Below, in pieces: positions 1 through 6,562 of a stretch of 13,408 nt of DNA; the first letter of the stretch is position 1, and every line of letters begins with the position of its first letter. The notes beneath the pieces are model-generated. The model was not told the DNA's origin. It did not search any database and saw only the letters and a list, made by a program, of their open reading frames with translations. The translations under genes and the position numbers were made by a program. The stretch spans positions 1-13,408 of the forward strand of contig NYZG01000299.1 in the NCBI GenBank assembly GCA_002687025.1, in the 5' to 3' direction. This DNA is from Candidatus Poribacteria bacterium. Its GTDB lineage: Bacteria > Poribacteria > WGA-4E > GCA-2687025.

Positions 1-1907
1 CCCCCGCGAGCGTGGCCGTAGTCACGCGGGACGTCATTGAGGCGCAAGGCGCCGACGTGCTTGGGGACGCGCTTCGGAACGCCGCTGGCGTGAACACCCA
101 AAGCGGATTCGGCGTGCACGACCTCTTCTACATCCGAGGATTCGAGTCGCTCACGAACGGGTTGGTCTTGACCGACGGCGCGATCGAGCCGGAGGTCAGC
201 TTCTACAACCTCTACAACATCGAACGCGTGGAGGCGCTCAAGGGTCCCGCGGCGTTCCTTTACGGAGCCAACCCGCTTTCCGGCGCCGTGAATCTCGTGA
301 GGAAGGCCCCGCGGTTCGCCGATCACGGCTCGTTCGGCGTCACGTACGGGGCGTTCCAAACGAGCCGCGGAACCGTCGATGTCGGCTGGGCGCACGATGA
401 CGACATCGCCCTCCGCCTGAACGGGCTATGGCGCGATTCCGAAGGCTACCGTGACGCCAAGGAGAACACCACGCTCGCCGTCAACCCGTCTCTGCGCTGG
501 CGCCCCGACGAGGACGTCACCCTCGACCTGAGCTTCGAATACGCCGAGCTCGATTACGCGTCCGACGCGGGCCTCCCCCTGGTAAACGGCCACGTGCCAC
601 CGGACGTGCCTGCGACTCGGTCGTATCAGTCCCCCTTCGACCGCTCCGAGCAGACCACCCTCCGCGGGCGGCTCGACTTGACGGCCGAGCTCGGAGGGTG
701 GGTCACCCTACGCAACAAGGCATACTGCACCGACCTCGATTGGCTTTCCGACGGAACGCTGCTGAACGGAGCCTTCCCAAACCAGACAGGCTCTTGGGAG
801 ACCTTCCGGACTCTCACATCACTGGACGACGAGCAGCGCGCGCGCGGGAATCAGCTGGAGGCGCTGCTTCGGTTCGACACGGGCGCTCTCCGCCACACGG
901 TCCTTCTCGGCGTTGAAGCGATGCAACTGACAGACCGGTTCACGCTGGATGTCGCGGCGCTGCCCAACATCGACATCTTCAGGCCGGTCGAGACCGCGAC
1001 GGCGACACTCGCCCAGATCCCCGGCGCCCTTCAGACCGTCGACGCCACCACGCTGGTCGCGGCGCCATACCTCGTGGACCACGTGGCTCTGTCCGACAAC
1101 GTGCAGGTGCTTCTGGGGGCGCGCCACGATTGGATCGACTACGAGGACGACGTCAGCGGACTCCAGCGCGACTACGCGCAGCTCAGTCCCATTGTCGGCG
1201 CGACGTACACGCCGTCCACCACGCTCTCCGTCTACGGGAACTTCGGCCGCGCCTTCGCCCCGCCGTCCAGCCGCGTCATCGGCGATGTCGCGGCCGAGGA
1301 GAGCACGCAATACGAGGCCGGGACAAAGCACATCCTGATGGACGGCAGGTTGCGCGCGTCGCTTGCCGTATACTCTCTCGAACGCGACATCACCATACCG
1401 GACACATCGCAGATCACCGAGCAGATAGGCACGCAGCGGTCACGGGGCGTCGAGATGGCGGCCGAGGCGCATCCCGACGACACGCTCAGCGTGTACGCCT
1501 CCTGCGCCCTGAATCGCGCGGAATACACGGAATTCACGCAGACCGCCGTCGTCCAGACGGCCGCGGGTTTCGACGTGCAGACCGTCGACCGGGCCGGCGC
1601 AACGCCCGCGTTCGCCCCGGAGCATATACTGAACGTCTGGGCCGAGAAGCGCCTGGACAGCGGATTGGGCGTGGCTTTCGGAGCGCGTCATGTTAGTGAG
1701 CAGTTCATCTCCGAGGAGAACGTCTTCGCGATCGATGGCGTGCTGACGTTGGATGTCGGTATGTCCTACGCGTATGAGGATGTCATGTGGCGTCTGAGCG
1801 TGCGCAACCTCACCGACCGCGAATACTTCACGCGCGGCTTCGGCGCATACTCCGTCATCCCGGCCGACCCCATCACCGTGTACAGCTCTCTCGGCTGGAC
1901 GCTATGA
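1..1907 (+). CDS. TonB-dependent siderophore-type outer-membrane receptor (5' partial)
   Basis: This protein is an outer-membrane, TonB-gated receptor that would take up a metal chelate or similar ligand. The frame is open from base 3 (codons reading PASVAVVTRDVIEAQGAD) to TGA at 1905-1907, giving 634 visible residues. The signal peptide, TonB box and first part of the plug lie upstream of the window. The GTG at 12 is inside the plug and is not the start. The plug shows LGDALRNAAGV, then FYIRGF and IERVEALKGPAAFLYG followed by LSGAVNLVRKAP, which is the classic siderophore-receptor pattern. The rest is a beta-barrel with alternating aromatic strands, ending in VYSSLGWTL. The last residue is Leu, where these barrels usually end in Phe or Trp. 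The stop overlaps the next gene's ATG (ATGA, 1904-1907), so the two are likely co-translated. The family is clear; the ligand is unknown. Confidence 0.95.
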   Translation, partial: PASVAVVTRDVIEAQGADVLGDALRNAAGVNTQSGFGVHDLFYIRGFESLTNGLVLTDGAIEPEVSFYNLYNIERVEALKGPAAFLYGANPLSGAVNLVRKAPRFADHGSFGVTYGAFQTSRGTVDVGWAHDDDIALRLNGLWRDSEGYRDAKENTTLAVNPSLRWRPDEDVTLDLSFEYAELDYASDAGLPLVNGHVPPDVPATRSYQSPFDRSEQTTLRGRLDLTAELGGWVTLRNKAYCTDLDWLSDGTLLNGAFPNQTGSWETFRTLTSLDDEQRARGNQLEALLRFDTGALRHTVLLGVEAMQLTDRFTLDVAALPNIDIFRPVETATATLAQIPGALQTVDATTLVAAPYLVDHVALSDNVQVLLGARHDWIDYEDDVSGLQRDYAQLSPIVGATYTPSTTLSVYGNFGRAFAPPSSRVIGDVAAEESTQYEAGTKHILMDGRLRASLAVYSLERDITIPDTSQITEQIGTQRSRGVEMAAEAHPDDTLSVYASCALNRAEYTEFTQTAVVQTAAGFDVQTVDRAGATPAFAPEHILNVWAEKRLDSGLGVAFGARHVSEQFISEENVFAIDGVLTLDVGMSYAYEDVMWRLSVRNLTDREYFTRGFGAYSVIPADPITVYSSLGWTL

Positions 1908-2521
1908 CGGACGCCGCGGCAATCGACGGCGGGGCATGTGCCTCGCAGTCCCACGCGGCCGCGTACGTTGCGCAGGCCAGGGCGCCGGAGCAACTGAAGC
2001 CTGCGGACCTGCGTGCTCTGACGCCGTACCATCGCGCTCTGCTTGCCATGGACGGCACGCTGACGCACTTCGTCGAGGCGTTCCACGGCGAGCCCCTGAA
2101 CGCGGTGGGCATACGGCACAGGACGGAGCGACTGGCCGCGTACGACGAGTGGCTGGACGCTCCGCCGGGGATACCCGTGGTGGAACGGAAGGCGGCCCTC
2201 ACCGGAGCCGTCAGCACTCGGCTGTACGCCTATGCCGAGTCGCGCATTGTCACCGACCGCTTGCCGCCATGCCTGCGCGGAGCCATCGATGGCAGCGGCG
2301 AGTTGCTCGGCCGCATCATGCGGGCCTGCCGCATCGAGACTTTCCGCGAAATGCTCTGGTACGGACTCGAGTACCCGGTCGAACTGCCTGAAACGCTCTC
2401 AGCTCAGACCGCAACGCAGTTCCTGACGCGCGCGTACCAGATCGTCGCGGGCGGGCGGCCGCTGATGGTCATCACTGAGAAGTTCCCACTGCCGGACGCC
2501 GATGAACACCCTCCCTCCTAG
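1904..2521 (+). CDS. Chorismate lyase-like protein (DUF98 / Rv2949c type), likely makes 4-hydroxybenzoate
   Basis: The protein has 205 residues and starts at the ATG that overlaps the receptor stop by 4 bases; the open frame upstream (from 1787) is only receptor shadow. It fits the UbiC-like fold in its DUF98/Rv2949c version, whose known reaction is chorismate to 4-hydroxybenzoate plus pyruvate in the cytoplasm. Visible family landmarks, in order, are LTPYHRALLAMDGTLT (about 39-54), the Arg in VERKAAL (R95), YAES (110-113), TDRLPP (117-122), LLGRIMR (134-140) with ETFREM (145-150), and the C-terminal PLMVITEKFP (186-195) with E192. R95 and E192 correspond by position to the catalytic Arg and Glu of chorismate lyases. 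The first 35 or so residues are poorly conserved. The gene overlaps the downstream ligase by 20 bases, supporting a shared pathway. UbiC-regulator-type (HutC) proteins share the fold, but there is no HTH domain here. Confidence 0.85.
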   Translation: MTDAAAIDGGACASQSHAAAYVAQARAPEQLKPADLRALTPYHRALLAMDGTLTHFVEAFHGEPLNAVGIRHRTERLAAYDEWLDAPPGIPVVERKAALTGAVSTRLYAYAESRIVTDRLPPCLRGAIDGSGELLGRIMRACRIETFREMLWYGLEYPVELPETLSAQTATQFLTRAYQIVAGGRPLMVITEKFPLPDADEHPPS

Positions 2522-3821
2522 CGAGACGCTCGAAGCCGCGGCTCGTAGCTCCGAGCAGTTGCACCGCCTGCGCGCGATGCTCGACGCCATACTGCCTGCA
2601 AACGCCTTCTACCAGCGCAAGCTGACCGCGGCCGGCGTGACGCAAGGACGCGACATCGCGACCTTCGACGACTACGCGCAACTGCCCTTCACCAGCAAGA
2701 GAGAACTGTCCGAGAACCAGGCCGCGACGCCCCCATACGGCACGAACCTGACGTTTCCTACAGCGCGCTACGTCCGCATGCATCAGACCTCCGGCACGAC
2801 CGGCCGGCCGCTCCGCTGGCTCGACACGGAGGAAAGCTGGACCTGGTTCGGCGCGTCCTGGGCCGAGGTGTTCCGCGCTGCGGGGGTCGGCGCCAACGAC
2901 AGCATCTTCTTCCCGTTCTCGTTCGGGCCGTTCATTGGCTTCTGGACCGCGTACGAGGGCGCGCGCCAGCTAGGGGCCATGGCGCTACCTGGCGGCGCCA
3001 TGTCCTCGGAGCAGCGAGTGCGAGCCATCGTCGACCATCAGGCGACCGTTGTCGTTAGCACGCCCACGTACGCCCTGCGCCTCGCCGAGGTCGCCGACCG
3101 AATCGGCGTCGACCTGGCGGCATCCGATGTCCGTGTCACGATACACGCCGGCGAGCCCGGCGCGGGCATCCCCGGCACGAAGCGCCGCATAGAGGAAGCC
3201 TGGGGCGCGACCTGCTTCGACCACGCCGGCGCCACCGAGGTGGGCGCGTGGGGCTTCGAGTGCGGGGCGCACGCCGGCATGCACCTCAACGAAGCCGAGT
3301 TCATATGCGAGGTCATTGACCCGGACACCGACGAGCCGGCGGAAGAGGGCGAACTAGTCCTGACGAACCTGGGCCGGGTTGGCATGCCCGTGATTCGCTA
3401 CCGCACCGGCGACCACGTGCGTCTGGCGGCCGGGCCCTGTGAGTGCGGCCGCACGTTCAGACGCCTGGCGGGCGGGGTGATCGGCCGCATCGACGATGCC
3501 CTGCTGGTCCGCGGCGTCGTCGTGTTCCCCAGCGCCGTCGAGAGCATCGTCCGGCTATTCCCAGACGTCGGAGAATTCGCCATACACGTGCGCCGCACGG
3601 GCGAACTCGATCAGCTCACGGTGCAAGTCGAAGCGCCGATGGGCCCGCGGGACGGACCCACGACCGACGCGGTAGCAGACGCGTTGCGCGAGGCGCTGGG
3701 CCTGCGCGTCGCGGTGGAGGCGGTCGCCGCCGGGACGCTCCCGCGGTTCGACCTGAAGGCGCGCCGAGTAACCGACCATCGCAGACCTAACCCCGACCGA
3801 ATCGAGGACGCCGTCACATGA
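2502..3821 (+). CDS. PaaK-like adenylate-forming aryl-acid ligase
   Basis: This 439-residue protein is close in length to phenylacetate-CoA ligases. Such enzymes activate an aryl or acyl acid with ATP to an adenylate and pass it to CoA or a carrier. Motifs seen are the P-loop region HQTSGTTGRP (94-103), the A5-type HAGATEVGAW (241-250), YRTGD (300-304), the hinge region GRIDDALLVRGVVVFPSAVE (328-347), and FDLKARRV (416-423) with K419 as the probable adenylation lysine. C254 (FECGAHAGMHL) with C313 and C315 (CECGR) resembles the Zn-binding cysteines of PaaK relatives. It overlaps the chorismate lyase gene by 20 bases, so 4-hydroxybenzoate is the most likely substrate (inference). No carrier-protein domain is fused or adjacent, so CoA is the simplest acceptor. 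The ATG has only a weak ribosome site (CGGACG), consistent with coupled translation. Family confidence is high; substrate confidence is low. Confidence 0.9.
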   Translation: MNTLPPSETLEAAARSSEQLHRLRAMLDAILPANAFYQRKLTAAGVTQGRDIATFDDYAQLPFTSKRELSENQAATPPYGTNLTFPTARYVRMHQTSGTTGRPLRWLDTEESWTWFGASWAEVFRAAGVGANDSIFFPFSFGPFIGFWTAYEGARQLGAMALPGGAMSSEQRVRAIVDHQATVVVSTPTYALRLAEVADRIGVDLAASDVRVTIHAGEPGAGIPGTKRRIEEAWGATCFDHAGATEVGAWGFECGAHAGMHLNEAEFICEVIDPDTDEPAEEGELVLTNLGRVGMPVIRYRTGDHVRLAAGPCECGRTFRRLAGGVIGRIDDALLVRGVVVFPSAVESIVRLFPDVGEFAIHVRRTGELDQLTVQVEAPMGPRDGPTTDAVADALREALGLRVAVEAVAAGTLPRFDLKARRVTDHRRPNPDRIEDAVT

Positions 3822-5065
3822 CTCCGGCCGCTGACAGCTACGACGTGATCGTCATTGGCGGCGGGCCCGCGGGCAGCACGGCGGCAGCCCTCCTCGCCGA
3901 ATTCGGACACAGCGTCCTACTGCTTGAGCGCGACCGGTTCCCACGGTTCAGGATCGGCGAGTCGCTCATGCCCGGCACATACGACACGTTCACCCGGCTG
4001 GGCCTGCTCGATAGGCTGAACGAGACGGCGTTCCCCCGCAAACACAGCGTGCAGTTCTACTCCGGCTCTGGGCGCGCGTCCAAGCCCTTCTACTTCTCCG
4101 ACAACAGCGACCACGAGAGCTCCGTCACATGGCAGGTGTTGCGGAGCGACTTCGACAGTCTCATGATCTCCGCCGCGAGCGAGAAGGGCGCCGAGGTCGT
4201 CCACGAGGCAAGCGTGCACGACGTTCTCTTCGACGGCGACCGCGCGGTCGGGGTCCGCGGCAGATTCGCTGACGGCGCTATCCAGGAGGTCCGCGCGACG
4301 GTCGTCGTAGACGCCTCCGGGCAGAGCGCGCTCATCTCGCGCCGCCTCAAGATCGTCTCGACGGAGCCTGGCCTGCGCAAGGCCTCGATCTACACGCACT
4401 TCGCGCGCGCGCGCCGCGACTCGGGCGTAGACGAAGGCGCGACGATCATCTACCAGACCGAAGGCAAGGACTCGTGGTTCTGGTTCATCCCGCTCCAGGA
4501 CGATCGAGCGAGTGTGGGCGTCGTCGGCGATATCGACTACCTGATACAGAGCCGCGAAGGCGATGCGACGGCGATCTTCCACGAGGAGCTCGCCAAGTGC
4601 GCGCCCCTCAGGGAACGCCTGGACGACGCGGAACAGGCGTTCCCGATGAAGGTCACCAAGGACTTCTCATACCGGTCGAAGCAGGTGGCCGGCCCGTCAT
4701 GGGTGCTCGTCGGCGACGCGTTCGGCTTCCTGGACCCCATCTACTCGTCGGGGATCTACCTCGCCCTCAAGTCCGGCGAGTGGGCGGCCGACGCGATCCA
4801 CGGCGCCTTCGAGACCAGCGACTTCTCAGCCGACCGCCTCGGAGCCTTCGGCCCCAAGCTCAACGAGGGCATGGAGGCGCTGCGCAAGCTCGTGTACGCC
4901 TACTACACGAAGGAGTTCAGCTTCGGCCGATTCCTGCGAAAGCACCCAGAGTGTCAGCAGGGAATCATTGATATACTCAGCGGGAACGTCTACGCCGACA
5001 GCGTGCGACAGATATTCGGCCCCATGGCCGAGATGTGCGAACTGCCGGAAGAGATCAGTCTATGA
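3818..5065 (+). CDS. FAD-dependent halogenase-like oxidoreductase
   Basis: This is a 415-residue flavoprotein of the tryptophan-halogenase / geranylgeranyl-reductase superfamily. The N-terminus has a Rossmann FAD motif, VIVIGGGPAGSTAA (10-23), then LLLERDRFPRFRIGES (34-49). K75 in FPRKHSVQF sits where flavin-dependent halogenases carry their active-site lysine. WFWFIP (220-225) matches WxWxIP, a halogenase hallmark. VLVGDAFGFLDPIYSSG (296-312) holds the second FAD motif and matches FxxPxxSxG. The C-terminal helical part contains HPECQQGIIDILSGNVY. These features favour a phenol-type halogenase acting on free or thioester-bound substrate, although many uncharacterised reductases share the same motifs, so halogenation is not proven. 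The start overlaps the ligase stop (ATGA) with GAGGA at 3804-3808. No flavin reductase gene is present in the window. In context it would modify the activated 4-hydroxybenzoyl group. Confidence 0.85.
   Translation: MTPAADSYDVIVIGGGPAGSTAAALLAEFGHSVLLLERDRFPRFRIGESLMPGTYDTFTRLGLLDRLNETAFPRKHSVQFYSGSGRASKPFYFSDNSDHESSVTWQVLRSDFDSLMISAASEKGAEVVHEASVHDVLFDGDRAVGVRGRFADGAIQEVRATVVVDASGQSALISRRLKIVSTEPGLRKASIYTHFARARRDSGVDEGATIIYQTEGKDSWFWFIPLQDDRASVGVVGDIDYLIQSREGDATAIFHEELAKCAPLRERLDDAEQAFPMKVTKDFSYRSKQVAGPSWVLVGDAFGFLDPIYSSGIYLALKSGEWAADAIHGAFETSDFSADRLGAFGPKLNEGMEALRKLVYAYYTKEFSFGRFLRKHPECQQGIIDILSGNVYADSVRQIFGPMAEMCELPEEISL
5047..5053 (+). promoter_or_regulatory. Ribosome binding site for the beta-propeller gene
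   Basis: GGAAGAG lies 8 bases before the ATG at 5062, inside the end of the flavoenzyme gene. It favours that ATG over the upstream in-frame GTG at 5035 and over the ATG at 5068. Confidence 0.6.
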
Positions 5066-6300
5066 CGATGACGACGGGACGCCTGGTCTGTGCGATGGCG
5101 CTTGCCGTCGCCGTGGGCCCCACGGTGGCTTTCGCTGACTGGACGCAGTGGCGCGGGGAGGCGCGCGACGGCGTTGCCTCCGCCTCAGCGTCGGTAGAGG
5201 AATGGCCGGAGGCCCTCAGCCTGACATGGCGACACCAGATCGGCCTCGGCCATGCGACACCGGCCGTAGCTGGCGGGCGCATATACACGCACTCGCGCCA
5301 GGGCGATGACGAGGTCGTGTCGTGCCTGACCCTCGACACGCATGACCTCGTGTGGAGCAAGTCGTACGCCGCTCCCTACCGGATGAACCCCGCGGCGCGC
5401 GGCCACGGGCCGGGCCCGAAGTCCTCGCCGACCCTCGCGAACGGTACGCTCGTAACGCTGGGAATCAGCGGCATCCTGTCTGCGTACGACGCCAGCACAG
5501 GCGACCTGCGCTGGCAGAAGCGCTTCGACGGCCGCTTCGCGTCGACATCGCCGGTATTCGGTACCGCCATGTCCCCCCTGGTAGACCGCGATGTCGTCAT
5601 CGCCCATGTCGGCGGAGACGGCGACGGCGCCCTGATCGCTCTCGACCTCGCAACTGGTGACGAACGCTGGGCGTGGGACGGCGACGGCCCCGGCTACGCG
5701 TCGCCGGTCGTCGTTGAGCTGAGCGGCGTCCGACAGTACGTCACACAGACGCAGAACATGGTCGTGTCGGTTGCCCCTGCGTCCGGCGCCCTCCTGTGGA
5801 GCATGCCCTACAAGACGCCGTACGAGCAGAACACAATCACGCCGCTGCTGTACGGGGACACGATCCTGCTATCTGGTCTGGAAAGCGGAACCGTCGCCAT
5901 GCGGCCGCGCGAAGATGGCGGCGTGTGGGCCCTGGAGGAAGTGTGGCGCAGCCCGTTCTCCATGTACATGAGCTCGCCGGTGCTGTCGGGCGATCGGCTG
6001 GTCGGCCTCGCGGGCAAGAGGAAGGGGCAGTTCTTCTGCATCAGCCCAGCGACGGGCGCCACCCTATGGGAGACCGAGGGGCGCGAGGGCGACTACGCCG
6101 GTATCGTGCGCCTGGGCGACGCGTTCGTGTGCTTGACGCCCGACGCGGAACTGCACGTCATCCGAGACAGCGCCGACGGATACGATGAGATCGCCCGCTA
6201 CACTGTCGCCGACAAGCCCACGTGGGCGCATCCCGTCGTGCTGGATGGGCGTATACTCGTCAAGGACGAAGACTCTCTCTCGCTGTGGAGTCTCAGATAG
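5062..6300 (+). CDS. Secreted PQQ-like beta-propeller repeat protein
   Basis: The protein has 412 residues from the ATG that overlaps the upstream stop (ATGA, 5062-5065). This start gives a clean Sec signal peptide (hydrophobic 8-25, cleavage after AFA at about residue 25), whereas the GTG at 5035 would put ten extra polar residues in front. The mature N-terminus DWTQWRGEARDG (26-37) is typical of PQQ-like WD/quinoprotein propellers. Blade-type repeats of the form aliphatic-x-D-x-x-TG-x-x-x-W occur near 88-98, 139-151, 191-203, 234-246 and 325-336. There is no lipobox. In Planctomycetota, Acidobacteria and relatives such proteins are abundant, mostly periplasmic and of unknown function. Few have been shown to bind PQQ, and catalytic quinoprotein residues cannot be assigned here. 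Position at the end of the coupled run suggests a periplasmic step or scaffold for the same system, which is inference. Confidence 0.85.
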   Translation: MTMTTGRLVCAMALAVAVGPTVAFADWTQWRGEARDGVASASASVEEWPEALSLTWRHQIGLGHATPAVAGGRIYTHSRQGDDEVVSCLTLDTHDLVWSKSYAAPYRMNPAARGHGPGPKSSPTLANGTLVTLGISGILSAYDASTGDLRWQKRFDGRFASTSPVFGTAMSPLVDRDVVIAHVGGDGDGALIALDLATGDERWAWDGDGPGYASPVVVELSGVRQYVTQTQNMVVSVAPASGALLWSMPYKTPYEQNTITPLLYGDTILLSGLESGTVAMRPREDGGVWALEEVWRSPFSMYMSSPVLSGDRLVGLAGKRKGQFFCISPATGATLWETEGREGDYAGIVRLGDAFVCLTPDAELHVIRDSADGYDEIARYTVADKPTWAHPVVLDGRILVKDEDSLSLWSLR

Positions 6301-6323
6301 CCTCCCCGCCTGGTTCCGGGGAT

Positions 6324-6329
6324 AAGGAG
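6324..6329 (+). promoter_or_regulatory. Strong ribosome binding site for the DUF3311 gene
   Basis: AAGGAG lies 8 bases before the ATG at 6338, in a 37-base gap. It is the strongest Shine-Dalgarno sequence in the window and shows that translation of this small gene starts independently of the beta-propeller gene. Confidence 0.75.
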
Positions 6330-6337
6330 CTCAGAGC

Positions 6338-6562
6338 ATGAACGGCCGCCTCCCGCCCTGGCTACTCGTAGTGTTGCTCGTGCTGCTGTACCTGCTCCAC
6401 AACGACATCTGGTTCTGGAGCGACGCGCGCATCGTCGCCGGCCTCCCGGTCGGCATGGTCTACCACATCGTCTACTGCTTCGCGGCCACGGGCATGATGG
6501 CCCTCCTGGTCAAGCACGCATGGCCGAGCCACGTCGACGACGACGAGGAGTCTGACGGATGA
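6338..6562 (+). CDS. DUF3311 small membrane protein, symporter partner
   Basis: This 74-residue protein has two predicted membrane helices (about 7-22 and 38-58) and an acidic, cytosolic-looking tail (VDDDEESDG). The stretch LLHNDIWFWSDARIVAGLPV (19-38) followed by GMVYHIVYC is the conserved core of DUF3311 proteins. These are regularly encoded directly upstream of SSF sodium/solute symporters and are thought to assist or stabilise them; the mechanism is not established. The stop overlaps the symporter ATG (ATGA, 6559-6562), as expected for two subunits made together. A strong AAGGAG site precedes the start. Confidence 0.88.
   Translation: MNGRLPPWLLVVLLVLLYLLHNDIWFWSDARIVAGLPVGMVYHIVYCFAATGMMALLVKHAWPSHVDDDEESDG
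6545..6550 (+). promoter_or_regulatory. Ribosome binding site for the symporter
   Basis: GAGGAG, embedded in the Asp/Glu codons at the end of the DUF3311 gene, lies 8 bases before the ATG at 6559. Confidence 0.6.

Noticed and set aside
12..14. GTG as the start of the TonB-dependent receptor
   Set aside because: The open frame continues upstream with plug-domain sequence PASV, and a signal peptide and TonB box are missing, so the gene starts outside the window.
1787..1903. Upstream extension of the chorismate lyase
   Set aside because: It lies wholly inside the receptor gene in another frame, is Arg/His-rich, and the ATGA junction at 1904 gives a clean start.
6304..6321. CCCCG/CGGGG inverted repeat as a terminator between the beta-propeller and DUF3311 genes
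   Set aside because: The stem is only 5 bp and no T-run follows; it may at most form a weak hairpin near the ribosome site.
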